Source of the DNA: Ectocarpus siliculosus
Taxonomy: Eukaryota; Sar; Phaeophyceae; Ectocarpales; Ectocarpaceae
Assembly: GCA_000310025.1 (NCBI GenBank)
Contig: FN649737.1
Coordinates: 3,717,018 to 3,781,017 of the forward strand
Length of the DNA: 64,000 nucleotides
Direction of reading: 5' to 3'
The position numbers were made by a program, and so were the translations under genes. This document shows positions 48,201 to 60,100 of this stretch, piece by piece; positions within the stretch are counted from its first letter, which is position 1, and the number at the start of each line of letters is the position of its first letter. The notes under the pieces were generated by a model. That model was not told the DNA's origin. It saw only the letters and a program-made list of their open reading frames with translations, and searched no databases.

Positions 48201-50414
48201 CTGGATGCATCGCCCCCCTCTTCGCCGCGATCTACTTCAAGAAGTCGGTAAGCGAGCGAGCATCAGCACAAAAAGATCTTTTTTCGCACAATCGCATGTG
48301 TGGTCACGGGCAGTTGCCGTGACTGCACCGAGCGTGCACCTTGTGCGATACACTCCGCTGGGGCGTGTCTACCCCACTATCCCACCATCAGGTCTATCGG
48401 ATAACCGTCCTTGGATGCCGGTGTCGTCGTTGACTCAACACTGCGATTGAGGATGAGTTCAAGCATTCGTGTGTACTCGTGCGCCTGCTCGTCGTCTAGA
48501 CATATCTACACTGGCCGACTTGGCCCAATTTTTGGCTACAGCTTGTGACCATTCCATACCATGCCCGAACCATACCACACCAAGACCGTTGAAGTTCCCC
48601 AGATGTGGCAATGCGGAGAATAGACACGAGAGCTATCATGGGTGGGACGTAACACACCACCAATGACAACGCCACCGTCAACCAATAGGTGACCCCTGGA
48701 GGCGCTCTCGCGGCTGTCCTGTTCGGCTCCATCCTTCGCGCTATCCTGGAGTTTGCCTTGCCCAAGGACGGCCTCCTCGCCATCCCGCACGGTGAATTCA
48801 ACTTCGACTACGGCCCCGGCGAGGTAAGCACGAAGCACACGCTGCAGGCGTCAATGTGCCACTATGCTATCTCTCCTCTCTGTGTGGACGTTTGTTCGGT
48901 TTCAGCTTTACTGTCGGGGCACCCGGAGGCCGTGAAGTTGTCTGCTTGCTTTGACCGCCTTCATCGAACGGCCTGAAGGTGTGCGTGCACTTTATTGAAA
49001 CTTTGACATGGGTTGACCGCGTTAGCCGACTGACAAATCACAAAATACGTCTGTTTGACGACAGGACAAAACACGCAACCAACAAGCTGTCAGCAACGTG
49101 CATGTTTGTGAGAGAAAGGGGGCATTTCGATCAATCGGGGGATCTATATTCCTGATGTTGTTTTCCCGACCCATGCCAAGCTTTCCACCTTAGTCCAGTT
49201 GGGCAAGAACACGATACCTGTGAGACAACGCACATTTCCGTAAGGTACAGTCGTCGCGTGCGTTAACGCTCTCTGCCACTCCGCTCAAACCATCGTAAAA
49301 AACTGCTCCTTTCGTCGAACGCTTACCCTCCTTGCTCGTACTCCAATACTCCAATATGATCAGGTCGGACCTCTGCCTACGTTCATCGATGCCCCTGCTT
49401 CCGACCACTGGGACCCCGATACATGCGACATGCCGCGCATGGAGGACTGGACCGGGCTCGACTCGCTGCTATCTCCAGTTACCAGCGTTGTTGTCATGTT
49501 CCTTTGGTCCTTCATCGAGAGGTGCGTGCTATATATGTGATTTGGGTCGGCCACCGTGCACGTTCTCTCCATCAAGAACCCTAAGGAACAATCGAGGAAG
49601 CCGATTGGGTGAACCTTAAATATTTGGAATGATGATGGTTGTGGATTCTCTGTTACTTACGCGTACGAGAAGGCCGTCCTCATTTGCCGTACCCATGTTT
49701 GTTGCTCGTTGTGGCGTACGCATTGTGGAAGAGAAAAATTGATGCTTTGCCACGAACGAAGCTGCTCGCTGTGTTCGTGAAAACACCCGGAATCCCGAAC
49801 AACGCGGCTTGCCGGTTGATGGGTCGCGCTTGGCGCCTGCCCGTATTCAACACATGATTCATACACTCGGGCCCTCTATTTGAACGGAGGGATGGGATTG
49901 CCGACCATTGGATCGATAGCCCGTTCAACCGGAAGGTTTCCTCTAGCGTAGTATGAGCTGCAAGCCCCTTCTGTTTTGGAGTAATCGTGCAGGACGATCC
50001 GACGAAAGCAACAGGGTAGGAGGGAAATTTGACACCCTTGCCAAAGTTCCACCCGTGATGCATGCTGTCTGTCGGCGAGGGCCACATTATGTATGGAGTA
50101 ACAACAACTCATATCGACGGTGCATCCTTGGGATGCTTTTTTTCGGCGTTGGAGTGGGGTGTTGTTTGAACTCACGTTGCCAAAAGATTCCACATCTCTC
50201 GTGAATTCCTTCGCTCTTGTGCTGAATCCATCTATCGCACGCCGCCGTCGAACGATCTCACACGGCCAGGAAAATGGACCGCACGCTGTGGACCTGCCTT
50301 CCTGCTCACTGGCTGGACCCCGGCTACACCCTTAACAAGACCAGCACCCTCGACGTGTCCAAGACGTCGACGATTGCTGATGACGCGCATGTGGCTGCAG
50401 TTCCCCTCAGTTAA
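35119..50414 (+). CDS. Sodium:solute symporter family protein
   Basis: Seventeen exons: 35119-35208, 35942-36013, 40695-40816, 41646-41730, 42072-42185, 42321-42444, 44336-44481, 44653-44754, 45066-45185, 46173-46325, 46607-46696, 47141-47257, 47627-47744, 48168-48247, 48689-48823, 49364-49521, 50270-50414 (TAA). All phases agree and give ~656 residues. It is a polytopic membrane protein of the SSS fold. The first helix is VAVIVSIAFFVSIGVATIF. The family's VENFFVGGRSLPLF (from 55), LTLASQSIDSNATLGNADL, TLPDFYGKAWGP and GLLSVAYTD follow. SMSTSDG (423-429) is the conserved serine-rich stretch that, in known members, helps bind sodium. Extracellular loops rich in Cys, Asp and Tyr (~225-290) are unusual. 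The substrate is unknown; it does not look like the DUR3 urea transporters. Introns hold a SINE, an AAC-tailed element and a second dispersed repeat. The C-terminus is a short hydrophilic tail. Confidence 0.92.
36087..36186. other. Assembly gap (100 N) in symporter intron
   Basis: A run of 100 N in the 4.7 kb second intron. The protein is continuous across this intron (IKGK then VENFFVGGRS), so no exon appears to be lost. Confidence 0.95.
36271..36655 (+). repeat. Direct repeats in symporter intron 2
   Basis: A 40 bp imperfect direct repeat (36271-36310 and 36463-36502, core GACGCCTGCGCATG) flanks ~150 bp. At 36567-36655 a 34-38 bp unit (GTTACCAC..TGAAGACGCG AAACCGAG TCTCCGGG) occurs 2.3 times in tandem. 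This could be the debris of a mobile element. Confidence 0.75.
38435..38737 (-). repeat. tRNA-derived SINE, copy 3 (5' degraded)
   Basis: Read on the minus strand, this has the same body as the other two copies (CAGAGGGAAGAGAGTGC, TATGACCACGGGTTGG) and ends GATTAAAAGTGAAGACAACA followed by an A-rich tail. Only a degraded B-box region remains at the 5' end; the A box is not visible. It lies in symporter intron 2, opposite to the gene. Confidence 0.85.
39140..39250 (+). repeat. 3' end of another dispersed element with (AAC)n tail
   Basis: The sequence ends GATGTTTAATGTGAAGACAA and continues into ~15 AAC units. The terminal motif matches the tails of the other two element families in this window, but the upstream sequence does not. 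The 5' boundary is not visible. Confidence 0.6.
42665..43040 (-). repeat. Dispersed repeat family 2, copy A
   Basis: In symporter intron 6, read on the minus strand. It begins near CCATGGTGTTATT, continues with CAGACAGC, GTAGTCGA, GCACGCAAACGTGCTGCAGG and GGTGTACCTCTTCGG, and ends GAGTTTAATGTGAAGAAAAAC then (AAC)n. It aligns over its whole length, at very roughly 85-90% identity by eye, with 61690-62082. A CTGCTGTCTGAAGTGCTGTC stretch is repeated at ~42981 and ~43053. Confidence 0.85.
43411..43470 (+). repeat. GCTGCTCCGGTGCC minisatellite
   Basis: About three to four copies of a ~15 bp GCTGCTCCGGTGCC unit in symporter intron 6. Confidence 0.75.
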
Positions 50415-52055
50415 GGAGATCCTATTCACAGACCAGGACAGCCCTCGAGAGCATGTTGCGAAATGGAAAGAACAGCCGCGATTGTTTTTGTCGAGAAACG
50501 CGGAGGAACCAATCGGAGGAGGAAAGAAAATATCTGAATAGAAAATCTTGCCCGTAGCGGTGTTGAGAGGGGAGGGGGAGGTCGTCGGGTACGAAATCCG
50601 GCGTTTTTGCTATCACAAAGAAATATAGAAGGGTTGTGTGTTCGCGACGGCGACAACACATGTACAGGGATGGGACTACGGCAACACTTGGCCATACCAG
50701 TAGTCGATTGTGCTGCCTGGATGCCTTTCGAGTGGCCTTGACTGTGGGTGCCCTGCCGTTTGTCGCTCGCTTGTGTTTCCACTTGCATTTGTTCTTGGCG
50801 GCCTTGACCACGTTTGATGCGTTCGTCACAGCAACATTCCCAGAGGTGGCAGCAGCAGTGGCGCGGGCGTTTGCATGTTTGCATTGCGGGAAAGACTACC
50901 TCGAGAAGCTGGCTCTGTTGTTGGTACATACAATTTTCCGTGTGCGCACTCTTCATGCCGGTGTCCGGTAACTGTGATTTATTTTTTCGCTCGTCCTCGA
51001 TCGTCTCGTTGAACGTCTGATGGCTGCAGTCCCGCCAAAGACACCACCTTTCTTGCGCTACTCGTGATTGAAAGGGCACCACTGACGGAGGATGCTGGGT
51101 AATCCACGATTTTTTTACATGAATACATGTAGTAGGTAGAGTTGGAAGATGACCGTCTACCGACAACAGTAGCGACACGTTTGGGGTTCGGTCCCCACCA
51201 ATACTAATGATATCCCACACATGGACTCCGGGCCTGGTGCACTAGAATTATCGAGAGTCGCAAGCGGTGTTTTGGCAGAGCCTAGTACCGCTCACGGCAA
51301 CACAGTAGTTGGTTTCTCGGAGCTAGTCGGCGGAAGGGTGGGCGGCGTGTGGGATAATCGTATTGGTGAGGGTAGCTGTTTTCTTTTCATCAAGTAAACG
51401 AAGTCGCGCAGCAGCCGTTCGTACACGCCGACGTTTACGCGGAAATACTATTCACAATGTAGGTGTAATTAGTTGTTTATGTGCTGAAAAAATATTAAGA
51501 TAATATTGTTGTTGCTTTTTTCTGCCCGAGAAGAATATGAGCAAAGCTCCAGGTTGGCGTCGCCGTCCGTCTACTGTACATTACCGTTCTGCTAGTCGTT
51601 TCATGACCAGGTGACTGACATCCACGTGGAAGGCAATGGCCAAACTATTGAGGTTGGTACGGAAATCCCCTATTTTTTTGCATTCCTGGTGTGCATGTAC
51701 ACATCCACCGATTGTTCGTGATGTAGACTAAATGGGTTTTGATCACGCACGCGTTGGGAAAGGGGGTTGGTTCTGTCGGGTGACAAGTGGTGCAAGCCGG
51801 TCAGTCGGTTGTTGTTTGTGGCGTTGCCCGCTCGCCGGTAGACCTGCCGGTTGTTTAGTGTTTTTATCCCCTACGCGTGGTCAGAAAGGCAATTTATTCA
51901 TCGGGACGCGGTTTAATATACGTATCTGCCTGTGAGCTAAACACTGTGGCACATTGATGTATTCTGATGTGGGTTACAATATTTGTGTAGAGTGTCGTTT
52001 ATTGTGTTTTGGCCGTTTTTGCATCTTAAGAACCATCTGAAAGCTTGTTTCTTAA

Positions 52056-52421
52056 GAAATACGTTTACCCCGCCCAAGGGCCCGACTTGTTCAACCAAAT
52101 CCTCTTGGAAAGCAAGGATTCGTTCGCGTTGACCCGGTTGACGTCACCACCGGCCAACAACGGAAAGATGTTGCAAAGAAAACTTTGACCAAAGCAAAGC
52201 AGACAACTCGACCCTCGCGGACATCTTGCTAGGAGCTCATTAATTATTGGCGAGCTGTTTTCGGTGGCAAGATTGACCCGGAGGAAAAATTTGTATTGTT
52301 TCTGACGAGAGGCACTTCAAGTCTCATCGTACGCGCATACGCCCTGATAAACAAGAATTCAAGGAACCTGAATACAGCTGAAGCCGCTGCTCTAAACAAT
52401 AGGCGACCATTGAGCCTGTAG
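52056..52421 (+). pseudogene. Interrupted reading frame, possible gene relic
   Basis: One frame stays open for 58 codons, meets a single TAG at 52230-52232, and stays open in the same frame for 62 more. The second half begins ELINYWRAVFGGKIDPEE and looks like real protein. No family is recognised; a decayed mobile-element protein is one possibility. It may also be chance. Confidence 0.2.
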
Positions 52422-53039
52422 ACAACATAATACAGTCACTCGAACTAGTGCAATTTTTTCACCAACACAAGCATGTACGGTAGCAACTTATCTAAATATT
52501 CCGGTACAAACTGTTGTTGTCAGCTCTTGCTAGGTTCGAAGAGAAGAATTCCTGCGCACCCTCATCTGCTGCAAAGAGTTCATCAGGTGCTGTCGTGGAG
52601 ACCTCGCCCTGCGCCTAGCCACGCCGGGTGGTTTAGGAACCATGTAATGCTGTTGACCACGAACTGTAGACTGTCGAGTATAATATCCCGGCTGATATAA
52701 TGAAACTTCATCGAAAAATCGATACACCAATGAACGGAGTTTTGGTAATCACTTTGGTGCCCTTCCCACACATGAAAAACATATATCAAGAGATCCCGTG
52801 CACAAAATCTAGGTTTGGTTTCCGATCTTTGCCGCCCCTGAGCTGTGCTTGACGAAGCCCAATATCACCCGATGGATCGTACTTGCACAACGAACCAGAT
52901 AGACCGCTGCGTGGCTGCGCCCCCCGACGGCATGCGAGTGGACCGCGCCAGGGCTAGAATATTCTGCTAGTCGATGGGCTAGTCTATACTAACTAACATC
53001 TATTTAACAAAGAACACGATCGCAAATAGCTCAAAGTAT

Positions 53040-53792
53040 CTACTGTCTGTCATAGTTGTCGTGTGGACGTAGGTCGCGCACGCATACGGTAAAATGCTCG
53101 CAATGCTGCAAAACAGAGCTATCACGGTTCGCAGCATGAACATGAAGGTTGGAAGCGCCGACACGATTCTCACGCCGCCAGCACCAGAACCATACATCAT
53201 CGTGTTTCCACCAAAACCTGTAATGCACTTCGTTCTTCTCTAACGCAAGCACGAACCTATGAATACTGCGAGAAAATCTCTCCAAATACTGTAGAACCTT
53301 CTTCCTCCTCACGCCTGACTCCGGGCACTGGTGGTGCGTCAAACGTACACCCAAAAGGAATAGCCTAAGACTGGCGCCGAGAATCGGTGGGCACGAAAAC
53401 ACATACACAAGTATACCCGTTTTTTGTGCAGTTTGAAGCTCTCTTACTCCTGCAACGACTGCCGCCGCATCATTGCCGATACAGCCCCCTTGTGTTGTGC
53501 TTGGAAGTAACATTACGACGCTCATGGTCGGGGTGCTTTTTGGTGGTCGCTCTCTTTCTTTTGGTCCGTCCCCGAAACCCCGAAAGAGAAGACATGAGCT
53601 CCAAGAATACTTTGCTTGCGTAGTGTGTTTGTCGTGCTCACACCCTTCTAACGTCCCTGTGATTTTATCAAATACACGCATCGTCTGGTGCACTTTGAAG
53701 GGGTCCGCACTACAGGTGGAGAATAAAGATATAGCTTGTCCTCGGCGCATCTCGAAAAAACAAACACACGACGAAAATAATGCACAATTCAT
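53040..53792 (-). CDS. Hypothetical single-exon frame, 250 aa
   Basis: A 250-codon open frame from an ATG, in sequence that is not unusually GC-rich, which is longer than expected by chance. It is Cys- and His-rich, with basic stretches such as GVRRKKVLQYLERFSRSIHR, but has no recognisable domain, signal peptide or repeats. It stands alone between gene-poor flanks. A non-coding origin remains possible. Confidence 0.25.
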   Translation of the reverse strand: MNCALFSSCVCFFEMRRGQAISLFSTCSADPFKVHQTMRVFDKITGTLEGCEHDKHTTQAKYSWSSCLLFRGFGDGPKERERPPKSTPTMSVVMLLPSTTQGGCIGNDAAAVVAGVRELQTAQKTGILVYVFSCPPILGASLRLFLLGVRLTHHQCPESGVRRKKVLQYLERFSRSIHRFVLALEKNEVHYRFWWKHDDVWFWCWRRENRVGASNLHVHAANRDSSVLQHCEHFTVCVRDLRPHDNYDRQ

Positions 53793-53879
53793 CCGCAAGA
53801 AACGGTAAACGGCAACAACTCGGCGTAATGAGTTACCCTAATAAATATCCTTTGTTGTGCAAGGTATGGAAATCACCAC

Positions 53880-54640
53880 AGCATGTCGCCTACGCGGCCA
53901 TTGCCTGCGGCGGCGCCCGCTGCGCCCACGCCGCCCGCTGCGGTCCGCGCCGCCCGCTGGTCTGGCGCCGCTTGTAGCCGTGTCGCCCCCCTCGGACCAG
54001 CCGGACCGGTGGTCCAGCCGCTTTCTTGCCGAGCTCCTCCCCGCGCGAAACCCTCGCGTGCTACGTGGCGGGGGCTTTGGGCGCGGCGCGGGGCCTACGC
54101 CGATCTTTCCCCGAGTTTTTACCTTGGACGGCCTTCGCTGCGCCGAGGGGTCGCGCGTGGAGCTTTTTTCCCGGCTTCAGCCCTTCGTTGGCGGACAAGG
54201 AACCTGCTCTGTCCGGATCTACTTCGTGGCCTGGGGCCTGCCGAGAGGCGGAGAAGCTGGCCTTCTCCGCGCGGGGGATCGGCCGTCGGTTAAGTGCCTT
54301 CAAGGCTTGGCCCCGGTCCTGCTGGTCGAGCATGTGGTGTCTCTCCTGTTGGCGTACGACGGGCTCCCAAGATCCGTGCACTGCGTTCCGCTACATGGAC
54401 CGTTGGGATTGGATGCGGGGAGCTGCTCAGGGGGGAACGGGTACAGGGCCGGCGCCGGTGTCGGGATCTTCGGCATCGGGTGCGGTGGCTGTGGACCTTG
54501 CAGGTGGGCCGTCGGCCGGGGCACCTGCTAGAGCGCAGGGAGGGAGGGGAGCGCCGGAATTGGCGGGGCCGTTACCCAGAATGACAAGGATATCGTCTCC
54601 TTTCCTTGACAACAAATTCATGTAGGTAAGCTTGGTTCTC
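53880..54640 (+). other. GC-rich island with three open frames
   Basis: A sharply GC-richer block than its flanks. All three plus frames are mostly open, so coding sense cannot be decided from openness. One frame (54026 onward, 199 codons) ends at a TAG that is followed at once by the strong donor-like GTAAGCTT. The composition (Trp-rich middle, then a Gly/Ala/Pro linker) does not match a family I know. It could be a retroelement fragment or an exon of an unseen gene. Confidence 0.35.
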
Positions 54641-57113
54641 CTTTTTGTGCACACTATTGGGCGCGGGCTCAACTCGCTCCCACACAGGTGGGGCGTATTC
54701 TCGTGTACTGGTGACGTCGCTCCGTTCTCTCCGGCCTTTTCACTCTATGCCGAGGGAGTTGACCTTTTGTTCACGTTGGGTTCGCGGGTGTAGCTTGTCC
54801 AAGGCATTGGATTTGTTTTGTTTCCCTTTTGGGGAGGCCTTGCGGCATTCGAGCGAGGCGGTTATCTTTCCAGCCGATGCAGAATGCCCGCACATTGTGC
54901 GTTCCACGCAGCTACCGACCACATCTCCGCGCCCAGCGTGTCGGTTGGGACCTCACCAGGGGGTATATTTTCCCCGTAGCAGGGAACGGGGGAAGGCCGA
55001 GTTGTCAGCGCCAAGTATGACCGCGTCGAATTTGCATGCTGCGGAGTTTCCTCACACTTTCACAATGCACGTATTTTGCGAGTCGGCGGTTGGCTGCTGC
55101 ACCAGCGGCTCGCGGGAACGACAGTGGACGAGATCGTGAGCATCGGAGGCAGGAGAACGGGAACCGTAGCGAAGCGCTGCATCAGGGCTAGCGCCAGGAT
55201 TAGGGTCGAAGTGGGAGGTACGATTTATCGACATGCGAGGCATGCAGTTGCTTGCGAGGCACCACTGTGGGGCCGGACTTTAAGGTCACGTGGTTACCGT
55301 GCATGCCCCAGGAAAAAATAGCGTAAGGTTTGGGTGAGCCTCAACTCAATCCGGACCTGGGCCGATGGTCACAAAACGAAGTGTAATATGACGAAATTCG
55401 GGCGCGGCCACCGGTCGCCACAGAAGGCCTCACCACTTCCAAGACATACGTTACATGATCTCCGAGGAAGAAGACCCCTTCAAAACATTGTGTTGGATAG
55501 ACCCAATTGTATCCCAAGCAAGGTACAGAAGCCTGCGAACGACGGTAGCCTTTAGGAATTTTGTCGTGGCTGTCGACCCTGCGACGCTACCCGTCTCGGG
55601 TAGATGTCTCCCGGTTGGTTTTGCATCCAGAAAGTGGTACATAATTTCACATGCTTTCGGAGGAGATACATTCTTATCTGGCACAACATGCAGACAAGAA
55701 ATCAAGAACCATGTACAATACCCCAGGTTCCGGGGGGGGCAAGTCGGCTGGGTCCCTGAAGAGAAACCACACCAACAACAACATTGCCGCCTCATACACC
55801 GAGAGTCTTCTTGAAACGGGGGAAAGAAAACCTAAACGTCAGCCAAACTGTTCTCTTGTTTAGTCTTTTGATGGTGGTTAGCATGAAGATTGATGGTGGT
55901 TACGACCACCGGCAGACGAACGCCCCCACCATCCCACCTGTGCTCTTGGGCATCAGCGTTCCACGAGAAAAAGAAAGCCTTCTGTGCCTTTCGTGCTAGC
56001 ACACGCGCGTTTCTTATGTTCAGATCCAACAAACAAGAAAAATACAGACCGAGTGGCCGCCGCGGGTGTATCCGACGAAAGAAAGCAAGTTTAATTGTAC
56101 AAAAATGCCCATGATGTACGTATCGAACATAATTGTACATGTGGTCCATATATCACCTTGTGCAGCGCAGATTTCCATGCCTTGAATACAACAAGTGCTA
56201 CGAAAACCCCGCAATGATCATCTTCTGAAATGCTTCAACAGACGCGGTGGCACCCCTTCCCTCAGAGTCGAGGGTGGTGGTCGGCACAATTTAAAATCGA
56301 AGATGAAACGGCTCGTTAACAAATTCCCCGATACAGCTGAACTGAACCCAGCCTGTTAAGCTTTGGCATATATGAGTGGGAGATAGCGAAGTGAAGGTAT
56401 TTACACAAGAACAAGCATGACATACAACTGCAACAAGAAGTCTCGGATGCCAGCCCCACAACCAACCATTTTCGGCACAGACAAAAACAACGATCAATAC
56501 TATCCTAACGACGAGCCACCAACAAACATATCGTAAGCAGTGTGTATGTACACCTTTACCATCACGAAAAAAATATGTAGTGTGTGGACAACAAAAACTC
56601 GGTGGGTTGAGACACTTTCAAAGATTCGGAAGAAGAATAAAGAGAGTTAAAAATCTGTTGTCAGAAAACGAACAAACAACACGACCACCAAGCGTGCAAT
56701 AGCGATGACCTAGTTGCAGAATGTGAACACATTTGTAACAAGCATGAGGCAACTGCCTTGCAATATCAAGTGGATGTTGCATCCAAAACTGGGAGGAAGT
56801 GAAGCACGCCGGCACGCGGCAAGCGGTGGCTGCCCATCGAATCATTATCCCTCATCTGTGCTGACCTTGCCCCCCACGCATGGTGATTAACCGAAACGTA
56901 GACCAGGGTTGGTTGTGGCCTGAAGAAATTTGATTCGCGAGGCGACACCAGCTTTTCTTCTCTCAATAGTAGTTCAGAAAAACCTGACCCGGAACCCGTA
57001 TGCCTCTTAGGCGATGACTCTACTGAGCGTGCTGACGCACCGCGATACCGAACCCGGATTCGCTCCGAAGACTATGGCTGTAAAATATTTCCCCGCTGCA
57101 ACGAACGCTTGAG

Positions 57114-60100
57114 TTAGCATCCGTAGACCTCGACCTCTGAAAACTTGGAGTATGCTCCAACGTCGTTTCCCTTGCCGACGATGTAAATCTTGTGCACACC
57201 GTCCAGGTCGATGGAGAAGGTCTGCATGCTGACCTGCGTGGCGGCCTGCTCGTTGAGCATCACGGGCGTCCAGGTGTAGGCGTGGGCACTCTGGATGTAG
57301 ACGGAGAAGTACTGGTGCGCGAGGTGACCGTCGAAGAAGGCAATGTTGAGAGAAGAGACGCGCATGTCGCCTGTGAAGGTGAGCTGCACTATGTCGTTGG
57401 AGAGGTCGGACTCGCTCTGGGTGTTGATGGTGGACCACCGCGTCTCGTAGTTGCCGTCGAAGAGAACCCTGACGTCATCGGTGCCGCTGGCCTTGGCGCC
57501 GGCGGGGACCAGCTTCGTCGGTGCCGAGCATACCTCCCCGGCGAGCGTTCCCAGCTCTTCTCCGATGGCTTGGATGCCGCCGAACAGGGCGTTCTTTTTT
57601 TGCCGACTTGGCGCACACTTCGACCTCGGTGAATGCCGACCAGTTGTTGAAATTGTTTCCGTGTGTCTCGAGGCGTACGTACAGGGTCGTGAGGGAGGAG
57701 AAAGAGAACGTCTGCACGCCGCCCATCGCTCCGTTGGACTCCTTGCGGGAGATGACCGTCTTCCAGTCGTCGCCGCCCTCCTCCATGATGGAGATGTCGA
57801 ACACCTGGATACGTTCCTCTTCTGCGGCCTTCATGAAGAAGCCGATGGCCACACCGTTTACCTCAGTCTCCTCCTGGAACTCTAGTGCTCTCGGGGTGTA
57901 CCGAGAAGTACGTCTCGGTGGTGCCATCGAAGAGGTTGCCGACCTCGGTTGTGGAGTCTGCATACTCGGCGTGTAGCACGGACGCCTGCTTGACTTCGAC
58001 GACGGTGCTGCAGGATCCAAGCCCAGTCAAGCCCGCAGACTCGGTGGTCTCGATGACGTCGATCTCCGGCTCGCTGTCTTTGGCATCGTCGGTGAATTTG
58101 ATACCAGCTTCGAGCCCACTGTCGTCTAGGAGCGTATCGACTTCATCACTCTCCTCCAGCGCGGGCGCCGGGGCCGAGCTTCCTGTGCCAATGTCTCCAG
58201 GGTCGCTGAGTGGTGGAATGGGAGCGAACATGCAAAGCAGAGCGGGGTGAAGCAATTGCGGTGTCAGGGCCATATCCTCAAGTCGAAAAGTGCGTAACAG
58301 CATGGGACGCGGGCAGAACATCACGGACGACCAACACCACAACCAACCTAAGGCAAAACAACGAAATCCGTGCCCGTGGGGGACAAACAAGGCCGAACAA
58401 CCGGCGCTACCACCGACCTTGAGCACTCCCCGGTAGCCACCGCCTCGCTGAACTGCTCCTGATCGTCCTCAGCACCGAACGACGCAAACAAGTGGCACAT
58501 GAGGAGCGAGGAGGGTTGACGGGCTGAGCAGCAATAGGTTTGCGATTGTGGAGTGCGTGTTGACGAGAGGAGCCATAATACTCGGACATTTGTTCGACCA
58601 CATGCCGCAGCATAGCGGCAGCCAGGAAAGGAAGAGGCAGGCAAGGTGGAAATCCAGCTTCAATACAATGGCATGTGCTCGTGCGATACCTGGGTTAGAA
58701 TCAGGGGGGGATGGTTCGGAAGCCGGGTTGAGCTATCTACTACGTCAAACACTATTACGCTCCACTCACGATGAGGTCGACGCCCGAGATGCTGGTCTCG
58801 CAAACCGTGCCCTGGTTGGGAGACATAACGTTAAACGCGCCCTTCTCGGCGTTCTTAATGGTTTTGCCGTGCATGTGGTTACCCTCTCCGTATCCATCCT
58901 CGCCACCCACGCGAATCCCTGCTCCCTTGCATTCGGCGATCTCGTTCCATCGGAAGGTGTTGTCCGACCCACGGGAGCCGACGCAGCCCGAGTTGGGGTC
59001 GAACTGCTGCTCGCAGACGTTGTTCTCAACAAGGTTGTTGGCGCTGCCCTCCTTGATATCCACGCACTCGTTGCCGTACGTGCGGAAAGCGTTGTGGTGG
59101 ATCCAGTTGTAGCCGCACACGTCGGCGTCCACGTTATCGGCAGACCCGGTCCTGAGTTTTGGCTCTGGCGCCTATGCGTTGTGATAGAAGGCCCAAAGCA
59201 CTTCCGTCGGACAGGAGTGGGGTGGGGGATCATCAAGGGTAACGTATCCATGGTTGGCAACGAACAATCGAACGCACCGCGAAAGCAAGTGTCGAATAGT
59301 GCCCACAAAAGCCGATGGGCGCCTTCTGCAGCGCGCGAGTACCGCTCATTTTCGCGAGATGCCGCTCGGTCGCCATGCGATGGGTCTCGTCTGGAAGCAC
59401 CCGGTGAAATGCGTACCCGACGTCGCCGGCTTTTGTGCCTGATAGGTCAGCCTTATCGGCGCAAGCATCGACCCAGTGAATGAAGAACCTCGTGCTTCCA
59501 ACTACGTTTCCCACGAACATCTCCTGGCGTTCACGTTGCCATCCTTGACCTGACTGAGCGCCGTTCCGACGTAGATGGCCTCCCCAACTTTGCCGCCCTC
59601 GCCATTTTCAGAGGTGTCGATTCCACAGTGCTGCAACAATAACAAGAGCCAGGTTGGAGTGATGGGGAATCACTCGATGAGCTTTGGCAGGTCAGGTTTT
59701 GTGGGTATTCGCAAGGCTTAGTATACCCCGTGGTCCATCCCTAAGCGTTGGGGACTGTTTTCCTCTCTCTTGATCTCTCGATGCGCTAAACCTGTAATTG
59801 GAATAGTTATCGTTTGCAACCTTGCCCGTTGATACCCCTTGATTAGACTGGGCGGAACAAGCTGGAAGAGGGATGGCGCAAAAGGAAAACCCGATTTGAA
59901 TAGTTCAACAGAGACCCACAACATAGGACCACCACGGTTTGTCCGTCGTGCAGTAAAGAATCACTACATACAGATATTGACGTACCTGTTGGAACATCGG
60001 TTTTAGGCGGAATAGGGTAGAGGGGGCATGGTTCGCGAGAGAGACCTTGAGCTGGATTGAACCCTGTTGGTTTCACGATCAGGAAGGATCGCGGAGGTCG

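Larger units (their letters stand above)
50415..57113. other. Gene-poor region
   Basis: This lies between the symporter stop and the 3' end of the beta-helix gene. No family is recognised. It holds the symporter 3' UTR, several unconvincing reading frames (listed separately where notable), a short inverted repeat CTTAAGAA...TTCTTAAG near 52024-52058, and a GC-rich island at 53880-54640. Confidence 0.5.

Noticed and set aside
35119-50414. DUR3-type urea transporter as partner of the ureohydrolase
   Set aside because: The symporter's conserved segments do not resemble DUR3 as I know it, so a urea-release and urea-transport pair is not supported.
50426-51220. Minus-strand frame of 264 codons, and an overlapping basic frame (TNASNVVKAAKNKCKWKHKR)
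   Set aside because: They lie over the presumed symporter 3' UTR, compete with each other in different frames, and have no domain or supporting splice structure. The basic frame might be an exon, but the evidence is too thin.
58548-59483. Plus-strand frame of 311 codons
   Set aside because: It is antisense to the beta-helix exons, whose motifs and splice phases are clear on the minus strand.
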